In this document: piece by piece, positions 50,251-58,368 of the stretch
Layout of the letters: every line of letters starts with the position of its first letter
Numbering within the stretch: the stretch's first letter is position 1
Assembly: GCF_013407855.1 (NCBI RefSeq)
Contig: NZ_JACBZH010000001.1
Span: forward strand, 1,302,001 to 1,366,000
DNA: 64,000 nt
Origin: Actinopolymorpha rutila
GTDB lineage: Bacteria; Actinomycetota; Actinomycetes; Propionibacteriales; Actinopolymorphaceae
Reading direction: 5' to 3'
Made by a program: the position numbers and the translations under genes
The notes under the pieces: generated by a model
The model's input: only the letters and a program-made list of their open reading frames with translations
Databases searched by the model: none
Told to the model about the DNA's origin: nothing

Positions 50251-50861
50251 GAGATTTCTCCTGCCAGCGCGGGCGCCTCAGCGGCTGTCTCGGTGGGTGC
50301 CTCCGGGGGTGCCTCCATCAGGTCGAGGCTCCGGGCCAGTTGCCGTCGGGCTCGGTGCAGGCGTACGCGCGCGTTGCCAGGGCTGATCTTGAGGACCGCG
50401 GCAGCGTCGGCGACGCTGAGCCCGTCGATGCTGACCAGTTCGAAGACGGCGCGTAGTCCGGGTGCCAACTCCTGGAGCTGTCCGTGCAGTCGGCGCGCGT
50501 TCTGTGCAGCGTCGATGCGCTCCATGGCTCGCTCCAGGGCATCTGCCTCCAGCACTCTCCGGCCTTCGAGGCGGCCAACCGCGCTGGCGTAGCGGGCACT
50601 TCGCCGGTGCTCCATGGCTACCACGTTGCGAGCTATTCCGAAGACCCAGGCCCGCGGTGGCCCGAGGCCGGCCCGGTAACTCGTGGCCGACTCGATCACC
50701 GCCACGAAGATGTCGGCGGTGAGGTCGGCCGCGGTGTGCGGGTCGTCGACTCGGCGGGCGACGAACCGCTGTACCGCGTCGAGATGCTCGCGATAGAACA
50801 CCTCGAAACGGTCCGGGTCCGTCCCGATCGAGCCGATGCCCTGGTCTTCGTTCACACCCAT
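50247..50861 (-). CDS. ECF-type RNA polymerase sigma factor (module 1)
   Basis: 204 residues. Region 2: FEVFYREHLDAVQRFVARRVDDPHTAADLTADIFVAVIESATSYR. Region 4: LQELAPGLRAVFELVSIDGLSVADAAAVLKISPGNARVRLHRARRQLA. Coupling of the next gene by ATGA indicates a sigma/partner pair. ATG 50861 is used. The 3' tail is Ala/Pro/Glu-rich. Confidence 0.9.
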   Translation of the reverse strand: MGVNEDQGIGSIGTDPDRFEVFYREHLDAVQRFVARRVDDPHTAADLTADIFVAVIESATSYRAGLGPPRAWVFGIARNVVAMEHRRSARYASAVGRLEGRRVLEADALERAMERIDAAQNARRLHGQLQELAPGLRAVFELVSIDGLSVADAAAVLKISPGNARVRLHRARRQLARSLDLMEAPPEAPTETAAEAPALAGEIS

Positions 50862-50941
50862 CCTTTGCCGCGAGCACTGTCAGCGTTACATGGCGAGGCC
50901 GGACAGGTGTGCGTCACCCTTCCTCGTGTGGCCCGGCCCGC

Positions 50942-51475
50942 TCAGTGCAGCCAGGTCACCTTGTCGAGATCGGTGGTAAACCCCACGTTCTTCCAGGTGG
51001 TGAGGTCCTGGTCGCCGTCGCTGGCGGCGTATATGTGGAGCAGGGACTGTCCGTGGTGACGCAGCAGATGGTGCGGGCCGATGGGGCAGGCGGTCTGCTT
51101 GGAGTGGGCGGCTTCCACGCACAGACCGATGGCTGGCAGTCCGCCGTGCTTCTGGACGCCGCCGATCGGCATGAACAAGATCTCGCGGGTGTCGGCGTAG
51201 GTGGGGTTGTCGTCGGGGTCGCTGGGATCAGCGGTGTGGTTGTACTCGTACTCACGGCCGTAGTCGTATCCGTCGGGGAGTTTCACCGGCAGAAGCAGGG
51301 GAACGCCTTCCGCCCGGTCGCGCTGGTCTGCGACGTACTCGCGACTCGACTTGTCTGGCTCGCGGTTGGCGCTCACCACGTCTCCGCCGAGCCACAGGAA
51401 CCAGCCACTGACGGCTGTGACGACTGCGAGGGCGATCCACATGGAGTGGGGTACGCGCCGGCGGGGCTGATCCAT
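50942..51475 (-). CDS. Membrane-anchored protein ending KVTWLH (paralogue A)
   Basis: 177 residues. One N-terminal span (MWIALAVVTAVSGWFLWLGG) and an extracytoplasmic domain containing LLLPVKLPDGY, a cysteine pair C-x10-C (LCVEAAHSKQTAC) and the end WKNVGFTTDLDKVTWLH. The paralogue at 56876-57409 has the same length and shares all three features. No known family is recognised. It lies just upstream of the sigma/partner module on the same strand. Confidence 0.72.
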   Translation of the reverse strand: MDQPRRRVPHSMWIALAVVTAVSGWFLWLGGDVVSANREPDKSSREYVADQRDRAEGVPLLLPVKLPDGYDYGREYEYNHTADPSDPDDNPTYADTREILFMPIGGVQKHGGLPAIGLCVEAAHSKQTACPIGPHHLLRHHGQSLLHIYAASDGDQDLTTWKNVGFTTDLDKVTWLH

Positions 51476-51620
51476 TGCGTGATCATGGCATCGTCCTGGA
51501 GCCCCTGGAAGCAGAATCCGCAGCTCGAAGGGCTGGAGGGATTGGCCGGTGAAGCCAGGCACGAGTCGTGTGCCAGAAGATGCTTGACGGAGCAGTGCCG
51601 CCACATGCAGGACGGTCAGG

Positions 51621-52247
51621 CTAGGTTGCTCGGGACCTGCCGCTTAGCCGCTCGATCGTCTCGACGACCTCTTTGAGAGAACGGCAGCGGATGACCTTGT
51701 TGGAAACCGGCGATAGGAACACCTCAAGTGTGCGGGCTCCGTTGGCCTCGTCCCGTTCTCTCAGCTCCTCGGCGGTTGCTTGCGGCCGGGAGGGGTAGCT
51801 CCATGCTCCACGTGCAGCTTGGACCATGGATCGTAAGTCCCAGTCACGGCTCCCGCGCCAGCGCCACACAATGGCGTGCTGCAGGACACCCACAGTGGCT
51901 GCCGGCGCTGAGGGGTCGAGCCACAGGATGACATCTGCTGCATCACGCAGTGCTTCGGTCCAGCCGGCATACTGACCGCTTGCCACCCAGCGGGCGTTAC
52001 TGGCAAGTGCGGCAGCCCGTTCGCGACGTGCCTGGTCGGAAACTCTCGTCCACTCCCGGAACTGTGCGTTCGCCTGGTGGGCTGGTGGCTCGTAGGCCAG
52101 TCGATCCAGGTCGTGGCGCTGGTGCGGCATCAGGCCCCGGGACATGGCGACCATGGTCGCCACTTCGGCCGTAACACCGCCAGGACCACCAAGGACGAGC
52201 ACGCGTCTTGGGCGCACCGGGGCCTCCGCACCCCACTCCGCTGACAT
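51621..52247 (-). CDS. Adenylate-kinase/FlaR-like protein with degenerate P-loop
   Basis: 208 residues. RVLVLGGPGGVTAEVATMVA occupies the Walker A position, but the lysine of GxxGxGK is missing (GGPGGVT). Downstream, SNARWVASGQYAGWTEALRDAADVILWLDPSAPA keeps the W-(V/I)-x-(S/D)-G-x-Y...A-x-x-(V/I)-I-W-L-D pattern of topology-modulation P-loop kinases. Unless another lysine substitutes, ATP binding should be weak. Convergent to nothing; 146 bp from the KVTWLH gene. Confidence 0.72.
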   Translation of the reverse strand: MSAEWGAEAPVRPRRVLVLGGPGGVTAEVATMVAMSRGLMPHQRHDLDRLAYEPPAHQANAQFREWTRVSDQARRERAAALASNARWVASGQYAGWTEALRDAADVILWLDPSAPAATVGVLQHAIVWRWRGSRDWDLRSMVQAARGAWSYPSRPQATAEELRERDEANGARTLEVFLSPVSNKVIRCRSLKEVVETIERLSGRSRAT

Positions 52248-52490
52248 GGTGGCACCCTACGGGCGGAACCACGCTGAACATCGTCATCTCTCGGGCTCGT
52301 CCGACCGCCGACGGCGGTGGCGTCCCTGGCCACAGGGCGGCAGATGATGGGTCACCGGCCACCCATGCCAGGCATCACGCCTGACCAGCAGCAGCGCGGC
52401 TCGGGACGGCGAGGGCGGCCCGGTCGAGCGCATGAGCTGTACGGACAACCTTCTCTACGGCATGTCTGCGTTCGCGCCTAGTATGCCGCC

Positions 52491-52928
52491 ATGGTCGCCC
52501 CGATTCCGATCGCAACCGCCGCACTTGTGCGCGACGGTCTCGTGCTGATGGCGCATCGCCACCCGATGCGTCAGGCGTATCCCGACCGCTGGGCCCTTGT
52601 CGGCGGACACGTCGAGCCAGGCGAATTACCTCACCAGGCCGTCATTCGGGAATGCCTCGAAGAAGTCGGTGTTCACGTCCACGACCCCCTGCCCATCCCG
52701 ATGACAGTCAGCGACCCCGCCCTCAACATGCACGGGTTCCTCGTCACGCGTTGGGATGGGGAACCCGTCATCGCCGCGCCCGAGGAGCACGACGATCTTC
52801 GCTGGTTCCGGCCCAGCGATCTCGCGGACTTGAAGCTGGCCCACCCGGAAAGCCTGTCGAGCATCCTGAGCGCCGTCCAGGCCGGTGCTCTCGCCTTCAG
52901 TCACGCGGACTCGCAGATGCAGAGTTGA
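52491..52928 (+). CDS. Nudix hydrolase
   Basis: 145 residues. The Nudix box is complete: GGHVEPGELPHQAVIRECLEEVGV fits G-x5-E-x7-RE-U-x-EE-x-G-U. It hydrolyses a nucleoside diphosphate linked to another group, with Mg2+. TAGTAT at 52479-52484 ends 6 bases before the ATG, and there is no ribosome site, so a leaderless mRNA is likely. Its last 28 bp overlap the convergent methyltransferase. Confidence 0.92.
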   Translation: MVAPIPIATAALVRDGLVLMAHRHPMRQAYPDRWALVGGHVEPGELPHQAVIRECLEEVGVHVHDPLPIPMTVSDPALNMHGFLVTRWDGEPVIAAPEEHDDLRWFRPSDLADLKLAHPESLSSILSAVQAGALAFSHADSQMQS

Positions 52929-53653
52929 AGCGGCGTGTCCACGGCAAATGGTCGACCGGACCAGTCGCCGAAGCGCTCGACGAGCCGAAGGCCGCCGAGC
53001 GAGACGAGCAGCGGCAGTTCCTGCGGGAAGATGTTCCTCAGTTCGAGCGGTGCGACCACGAAGTCGGGCTCGGAGTCGGTCGAGAGGTACCACGTCCCGC
53101 GTGTAACTTGCGCGCGCGCATCGTAGATCCCAGCGACATCGACGGTCACGTTGCCCCGGTCAGGATCCATGAACGACAACGACTCCCGGGTGCGCCGTAC
53201 GCCGTCGGCTTCGGCGAGTAGGCGCACGTTCGGGTTGAACACATCGAAGACGAACCGTGCTCCAGGCGCCAGGTGTCGTCGAACCGACCGGAAGCAGCTC
53301 ACCAGATCCTCAGCCTCGTGCAGATGCAGCAGGGAATTGGCAGTGATGAACACGAAGTCGAATGTGCGGCCCAGGTCGAAGGCCCGCATGTCGCCCTGCA
53401 TCCATTCCACCGCTACACCGCGCTCGTTCGCCTTACGCTCAGCCTCAGCCAGCATGTCCGACGAGAAGTCCAGGCCGACGCACGGATGCCCGTCGGACGC
53501 GATGGGGATCAGCTTGTGCCCGGTGCCGCACCCGAGTTCCAACACGCGCCCGCCTTGCCGATTGGCGTCGGCCCGGTAGAAGTCGACTGCGGGCCCGCCG
53601 CCCGGGAACATCAGGTCGTACAGCCTCGCGTGCGAGTAGAACTCTTCACTCAT
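52901..53653 (-). CDS. Class I SAM-dependent methyltransferase
   Basis: About 250 residues from ATG 53653, GGAGAGG seven bases upstream. GGRVLELGCGTGHKLIPIA is motif I, CVGLDFSSDMLAEAERKA motif II and FDFVFITANSLLHLHEAEDLVSCFRSVRRHLAPGARFVFDVF motifs III-IV. The C-terminal part is beta-rich (ELRNIFPQELPLLVSLGGLRLVERFGDW), a common small-molecule methyltransferase pattern. Substrate unknown. Confidence 0.9.
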   Translation of the reverse strand: MSEEFYSHARLYDLMFPGGGPAVDFYRADANRQGGRVLELGCGTGHKLIPIASDGHPCVGLDFSSDMLAEAERKANERGVAVEWMQGDMRAFDLGRTFDFVFITANSLLHLHEAEDLVSCFRSVRRHLAPGARFVFDVFNPNVRLLAEADGVRRTRESLSFMDPDRGNVTVDVAGIYDARAQVTRGTWYLSTDSEPDFVVAPLELRNIFPQELPLLVSLGGLRLVERFGDWSGRPFAVDTPLQLCICESA

Positions 53654-53820
53654 CAAGAGCCTCTCCTTTCCGACTCATCCGCAGCTGGCCGTGGTGGCCT
53701 GCTGATTCAAGCGTGTGCGCCGCCGGCGTGTCTGTCGTCGGCTGCGTAGCAAGATACGGGCCTGGTAGTGCCGGTAGTTGCGGTAGCCGCGGGCTGAGGA
53801 GGTGACCGCAGGCACACGCA

Positions 53821-54112
53821 GTCGCTCGTCGACGAGCTGGCGGGTGAAGGCTGCGAGCCAGTCGGCGTCTGGTGGGGTGACCGGGTTCGGCGCCTTGGTC
53901 GCCGGCCTCGATCGTGACGCGCTGGTATTCACGGCTCCGGAGGGTGGGCCGCTCCGGGTCGGCAACTTCCGGCAGCGGGTGTGGACCCCGGCGGTGAAGG
54001 CGGCTGGCCCCGAGGGCTTCACCATCCACGGCCTCCGGCACACGACCGCTTCGCTCTACATCTCGGCGTGCACGCCGCCGAAGGTGGTCCAGCGGGTGCT
54101 CGGTGTTGCACT
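53821..54112 (+). pseudogene. Tyrosine-integrase C-terminal remnant (copy 1) joined to CutA-like remnant
   Basis: From about 53889 the plus strand reads GALVAGLDRDALVF, GGPLRVGNFRQRVWTPAVKAAG and FTIHGLRHTTASLYIS, ACTPPKVVQRVLG, then breaks off before the catalytic tyrosine segment. GLRHTTAS is the box II Arg/His motif of phage-type integrases. The left 60 bp (53821-53880) encode on the minus strand DADWLAAFTRQLVDERL, a CutA-like N-terminus, and match 63220-63279 at 55 of 60 positions. The whole is a deletion-scarred end of an integrative element. Confidence 0.82.
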
Positions 54113-54222
54113 TGGTAGGGGTCAGAGGGGGCGGCGCTCGTCGGCGTTCCGGAGTCGGAGTATGGGCTTGCCAGCGACAAACCATTTGCCCAGGCGAAGG
54201 TACCCAGCCAGACTCCGGCCGC

Positions 54223-54981
54223 ATGGATGACGACGAACTAGACGTGCTTCTGAGGAACGAGCGCTACCCCCGATCTGGTGGGTACCCAGCTCGTTGGTTG
54301 GTCGACGGTGCGATGGGGCCAAACCCCGCGTGGCAGGCAGAGGCCCTAGCCGAGGTCATGCCGTTCAAGACCGGCATGCGTGTACTCGACTTGGGCTGTG
54401 GCACTGCCCTGAGTTCCATCTTCCTGGCCAAGGAATTCGGTGTTGAGGTATGGGCGACCGACCTGTGGATCAAGCCGATTGAGAACCTGCGCCGCGTGAC
54501 TGAGGCAGGCGTGGAAGGCCAGGTTCACCCGATCTATGCGGAGGCGCATGCGCTGCCCTTCGCCGAGGGCTTCTTCGACGCGCTCGTCAGCATCGGCGCC
54601 TACCACTACTTCGGCACCGATGATCTCTATCTCGGCTACTGCTCATCCTTGGTGAAACCCGGCGGGCAGATCGGTATCGTTCAGCCTGGTCTCGTCGAGG
54701 AGTACGAGTCGCTTCCTCCACCCCACCTTGAGTCCCACTGGAAGTGGGACTTCTGCGCCTGGCACAGCCCGGGCTGGTGGCGGCGCCACTGGGAGAAAAC
54801 TGGCCTGGTCACCGTCGAGGTCGCTGATCTGCTGCCCGACGGTTGGCGCGACTGGCTGCAGTGGAACGAGGCCTGCGACCTCGACAATGGCATGCCGGGA
54901 CGGGAAGAAGCTCAGATGCTTCACGCAGACGGCGGCCGCACGCTGAGCCTCTCCCGAGTCGTCGCTCGACGCGCCAGCTAA
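54223..54981 (+). CDS. SAM-dependent methyltransferase
   Basis: 252 residues from ATG 54223. MRVLDLGCGTALSSIFLAKEFGVEVWATDLW is motif I-II, EAHALPFAEGFFDALVSIGAYHYFGTD motif III and LVKPGGQIGIVQPGLVEEY motif IV. The lower-GC composition and position directly after the integrase remnant suggest it arrived horizontally. The start is chosen at MDDDELDVLL, where the homologous fold begins. Confidence 0.87.
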   Translation: MDDDELDVLLRNERYPRSGGYPARWLVDGAMGPNPAWQAEALAEVMPFKTGMRVLDLGCGTALSSIFLAKEFGVEVWATDLWIKPIENLRRVTEAGVEGQVHPIYAEAHALPFAEGFFDALVSIGAYHYFGTDDLYLGYCSSLVKPGGQIGIVQPGLVEEYESLPPPHLESHWKWDFCAWHSPGWWRRHWEKTGLVTVEVADLLPDGWRDWLQWNEACDLDNGMPGREEAQMLHADGGRTLSLSRVVARRAS

Positions 54982-55072
54982 GACACGCACGCTGATATTC
55001 GAGGGCTGCTCTCCCGTCGGTCGGACAGCTTGTCCGCACCCGGGTTTGCGCGGGGTCGCCGGTCCGCGGCCC

Positions 55073-55978
55073 TCATCGAGGAGTTGCGAGCACCTCGCGG
55101 ATGACGTGCCGCGCGTAGTTCGATATCGCCGGGTTGGTGTCCTTGTGGTCCGCCAACACGATCAGGGCCTGGGACAGCACGCGCCCGCGTCCGCGGAGCC
55201 ACGTCGCGTCGTCCACGTCCAGCGCCGCACAGAACTCGTCGCGGAGGTTCGCCGGCAGCAGGTGCCACACGGGGAACAGGTCGCACGCCGGATCGCCGAC
55301 ACCGCACGTCTCGAAGTCGAGCACCGCGGTCAGCCGGCCCTCCGCCGACACGAGCAGGTTGCTCGGCGTCAGGTCCGAGTGCACCCACACCTCGCGCCCG
55401 TCGCATGGCGCCGCGAGCGACTCCTCCCACGACGCCAGGGCTGCGCGCGTGTCGATCAGACCATCCAGCTCGCCGATCGCCTTCTGTGTCGGGGAGTCCA
55501 TCGAGATCATCGGAGCGCGCGTCCGGCGCTCGCCCGGATACGCCGGCTGCCGGTCCGGCAGGTCGATCCGCCGGAACGCGTCGACGAACGCCGCGAGGTC
55601 CGTCGCCAGCCCACGCGGATCAACCAGCGCGTCGGGGGAGGGGTGCGTACCGGTGAGCCAGCGGTGGACGGACCACTCGCCCGGGAACGCGTCGGTGGGT
55701 GAGCCGATCGCCTCGACAGAAGGGATGGCCACAGGCAGGAACGGCGCGAGTGTCGCGAGTTTCTCGTGCTCCCGTTGAACTACGTCATTGACCGATGGCC
55801 GGAGCGGCAGCCGTACGGACAGGTCGGAACCGAGGCGGTAGATCGCGTTACACAGTCCGCCGGAGTCGACCGGCTCCACCGGCAGCGCGGCCCACTGCGG
55901 GAACTGAGCGGCCACCAGCTCGCGGACGAGCGGCGTGTCGATGTCGGCCTGGTCGGCGTGGATCCTGCGGGGACGCAC
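55073..55978 (-). CDS. Aminoglycoside-phosphotransferase-like kinase
   Basis: About 301 residues from GTG 55978. VEPVDSGGLCNAIYRLGSDLSVRLPLRPS is the ATP-binding lobe, WVHSDLTPSNLLVS the catalytic loop (HxDxxxxN), and VLDFETCGVGDPACDL the metal-binding DFE motif. The family phosphorylates aminoglycosides, macrolides or sugars. I recall homologues as starting at MHADQ-type sequence; here that position is ATC (IHADQADID) and the nearest usable start is a GTG five codons earlier. The frame stays open into the att site upstream, but that part does not look coding. Confidence 0.83.
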   Translation of the reverse strand: MRPRRIHADQADIDTPLVRELVAAQFPQWAALPVEPVDSGGLCNAIYRLGSDLSVRLPLRPSVNDVVQREHEKLATLAPFLPVAIPSVEAIGSPTDAFPGEWSVHRWLTGTHPSPDALVDPRGLATDLAAFVDAFRRIDLPDRQPAYPGERRTRAPMISMDSPTQKAIGELDGLIDTRAALASWEESLAAPCDGREVWVHSDLTPSNLLVSAEGRLTAVLDFETCGVGDPACDLFPVWHLLPANLRDEFCAALDVDDATWLRGRGRVLSQALIVLADHKDTNPAISNYARHVIREVLATPR

Positions 55979-56164
55979 GAGCGCCCATCCGAACGGTCCG
56001 ACCCGTCCGCTGTCAACCCGGTTTCGGATCGAGGGGTCCCACGTGACGGAGCCCGACTGGACCACGCCGTGCGGGCCCGACGCTGCTCGTGCGGGCCTGA
56101 CGCTTCCGGAGGTGACAAAAGCAGAGGCCAGCCGGTGATCATGGCTGTGACCTGCGGTTCGGTG

Positions 56165-56208
56165 GGTGCCCCCGGCAGGATTCGAACCTGCGACACACGG
56201 TTTAGGAA
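56165..56208 (-). other. Attachment-site core: 3' part of tRNA-Arg(CCU)
   Basis: Read on the minus strand the sequence runs TTCCTAAACCGTGTGTCG, then CAGGTTCGAATCCTGC, then CGGGGGCACC: anticodon loop with CCT, variable region, T-arm and acceptor 3' strand. The 5' half of a tRNA is absent beyond 56208, so it is not a functional gene. Such 3' fragments are the duplicated att core left where actinomycete elements integrate in tRNA genes. By orientation the element should extend to higher coordinates. Confidence 0.85.
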
Positions 56209-56327
56209 GCTGGTCCAGGTGTTCTCGTTTGGGCTCAAAACGGCGGCTGACCTGCGACTTTTCCTGGCGCCATTGATGATCGTTTGGCGTCTTCTGGGGA
56301 TGCAGTGTGGCCAAAACGCGGCCACTT

Positions 56328-56612
56328 TCAAGGCTGCGCGGGAGCGTCGGGAGGGAGGACGTCGAAGCCGCCGTGATGCCAGAGCCACTCGTGGGCGTAC
56401 CGGTCGAGCCATGGCGTCCAGAACCAGATTCGAACCCATCGCGGTACCCGTTCGAGGTGCGGTTCGACGCCATCGGGTGGCGTCCAGTTCCAGCCGGGTC
56501 GGACTCCTGCTGGCGGTGTCCATCCACCTGGTGATGGGCGAGCGTAGGTCATCCAGCGGACGCGCTGCTTGTGGCGCTCGTCCCACTCGTCGCCGGCGTC
56601 GCTCTGGTCCAC
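56328..56612 (-). CDS. Small Trp-rich unknown protein near att site
   Basis: 94 residues with a GTG start at 56612. A Pro/Trp-rich half (GGWTPPAGVRPGWNWTPPDGVEPHL) precedes RVPRWVRIWFWTPWLDRYAHEWLWHHGGFDVLPP, a pattern I associate with small actinobacterial accessory proteins of unknown function. The frame is clean, but there is no strong ribosome site, so it is moderately supported. Confidence 0.55.
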   Translation of the reverse strand: MDQSDAGDEWDERHKQRVRWMTYARPSPGGWTPPAGVRPGWNWTPPDGVEPHLERVPRWVRIWFWTPWLDRYAHEWLWHHGGFDVLPPDAPAQP

Positions 56613-56875
56613 CTGCTCATTGTCCTGGCCGCGCGGACCGTATGAGGCGGTTACAGCCGCTTAGGGAGGGCCGGCCAGTAGGAGATATGCCCGGCAGCTA
56701 CTCATTACGAGGCAGCACGGAGGCTGTTTGGGGATGGCTGGTGGGCCTCGTCCAGGCGTGGATGCAGGTCCTGTGGTGGATCCTGAACACGCCTGAACGA
56801 GTGGGAGTTGAGACAACAACTGAGACCACGCGAGGCACGCGTCGGCGCCGTCGAAGCGGGGCACATCTCGTGGCG

Positions 56876-57409
56876 CTAGTGGAGCCAGGTCACCTTGTTG
56901 AGGTTGTTGGTGAACTCGACATGTTGCCACTCGTCAAGTTCGGGCACGTCCAGCATCGCGTTGATGACCACGAGTGTGGTGCCGATTCTGTGCTCGATGT
57001 AGGGGTCTCGGTCAGCTTCTGGCTCGGGTCCGGATCCGCTGAGCCCGGAACAGGGTCGGCTCGGGTCGTCGATGCGTTGGACGCACATCTCGACCGGCGG
57101 TGGTTGATGGTCGAAGACGTCGTAGTTGATCGGCTGGAAGCTGGCGAACCACGCCGTGGCGGCGTCGGAGTCAGAGCCGTTGGTGAGCGGGGCATAGAAC
57201 TCTGGGGCTTCGTAGCCGTCGGGCAGCTTGACGGGCAGGAAGAGGACCTGACCACCCTCCGCCTTGGCGAGTTGCTCCTGGACAAAGCCGCGGTCTGTGA
57301 AGCTGTGGGTGCCTCGGTGTGCGAACCAGCCGGCGACACCGATCGCGGCCACGACGATGAGGATGGCGATGGTCTCCTCTGGCCGCGGCCGTGCCTTGAT
57401 CAGCTTCAT
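56876..57409 (-). CDS. Membrane-anchored protein ending KVTWLH (paralogue B)
   Basis: 177 residues from ATG 57409. One span (TIAILIVVAAIGVAGWFA), then FVQEQLAKAEGGQVLFLPVKLPDGYEAPEFY, a C-x10-C pair (MCVQRIDDPSRPC) and EWQHVEFTNNLNKVTWLH at the end. Length and motifs equal paralogue A at 50942-51475, although overall identity is low. The cysteine pair lies outside the membrane and may form a disulfide. Function unknown. Confidence 0.72.
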   Translation of the reverse strand: MKLIKARPRPEETIAILIVVAAIGVAGWFAHRGTHSFTDRGFVQEQLAKAEGGQVLFLPVKLPDGYEAPEFYAPLTNGSDSDAATAWFASFQPINYDVFDHQPPPVEMCVQRIDDPSRPCSGLSGSGPEPEADRDPYIEHRIGTTLVVINAMLDVPELDEWQHVEFTNNLNKVTWLH

Positions 57410-57759
57410 GCGGGCATGATCGCAGTCCGATGGTGGTCGCGGCGGCTGTTTCCGAACGTCGCTGCAGGTCACGGGACGAGCTGCTGGCGGAGGGTGCGAC
57501 GCCGAGGATCGGCGGATTCGGCCGGTGCCCTGGCTCGCTCTCAGAGGTCGGGGTGGTCGCGTAGCTTCATCCGGCCCTGCAGGCAGCTCACTGCCTGCAG
57601 CCGTGCGCCTCTTGATGCCATCAACGGGCGCGATGGTCGGCGAAGTGTGTTCGCGCAGGTCAGCGAGTTGCTAGTGATCGTAATCGAGTGCCTCCGGCTG
57701 GCCTGGTTGCTGTACTTCTCTGCTGTCCAGCGCAACTGCGCCGTTGCCTCCAGCGGGGA
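57410..57759. other. Intergenic region without convincing genes
   Basis: 350 bp of mixed composition inside the presumed element. Short frames exist on both strands, but none has a ribosome site or recognisable motif. Confidence 0.4.
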
Positions 57760-58368
57760 CTACAACGTCCGTCGATCTTCGGTAGAGGACCTATGGCGGC
57801 CACCGGTGCCGCCCCCGGGCCTCTTCGACGAATCAACCTCGCGCGGTCCGCTACCTGGGGCCCCGAACGACAAGGATTCCAACCGTTCGCGTAACTGGGG
57901 ATCTCGGAAGAGTCGCCGGCGAGCAGTCAGCAGCATGACCGGGTTGAAAACCCAGTTGACCCACAGTCCGACCTGCCTTCCGGCTCGACGGTCGGGGTAT
58001 AGCTCGTCCAGGAAGTCGCCCACCTCCCACTCCCACTTCTTCGCGAGCACACCGATGAGGAGAACGAGGCCGGCGACGCTGACCGTGAGAGCTTGCTCGC
58101 CGTGTACCCAACATGCCACCGACACGGCCAGAGCGAGTAATGACGCTGCACCGCGGATCCTTCGGGTCACGAGGTTGAACAGCTGCACGTACGCGAACAG
58201 CAGCATTGCTGCCCCGGCGGTTACGCTCCACAGCGCGTCACTGCTCACGCTGGTCCCGTCCGCGGGCTCCAGTGAGGGCGAAGCGGAAAGCGCGGGACCG
58301 GCTGAGGCTGATGGCGAGGGTGACCCGCACCGCCTGGCCTCGCGGAGGCCACGAGCTGCTATCCGCAC
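57760..58368 (-). CDS. Unknown membrane protein
   Basis: About 202 residues with a GTG start at 58368 (uncertain). Spans are LWSVTAGAAMLLFAYVQLFNLV, GAASLLALAVSVACWV, ALTVSVAGLVLLIGVLA and VGLWVNWVFNPVMLLTA. KKWEWEVGDFLDELYPDRRAGRQ lies between. The C-terminus is a charged Gly/Arg tail. No family recognised; it sits among element genes. Confidence 0.6.
   Translation of the reverse strand: MRIAARGLREARRCGSPSPSASAGPALSASPSLEPADGTSVSSDALWSVTAGAAMLLFAYVQLFNLVTRRIRGAASLLALAVSVACWVHGEQALTVSVAGLVLLIGVLAKKWEWEVGDFLDELYPDRRAGRQVGLWVNWVFNPVMLLTARRRLFRDPQLRERLESLSFGAPGSGPREVDSSKRPGGGTGGRHRSSTEDRRTL

Noticed and set aside
56165-56208. Functional tRNA-Arg gene
   Set aside because: The 5' half (acceptor 5' strand, D-arm) is missing, so only an attachment-site fragment is claimed.
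57541-57735. 64-residue minus-strand frame
   Set aside because: No ribosome site, hydrophobicity pattern or family motif; likely chance.
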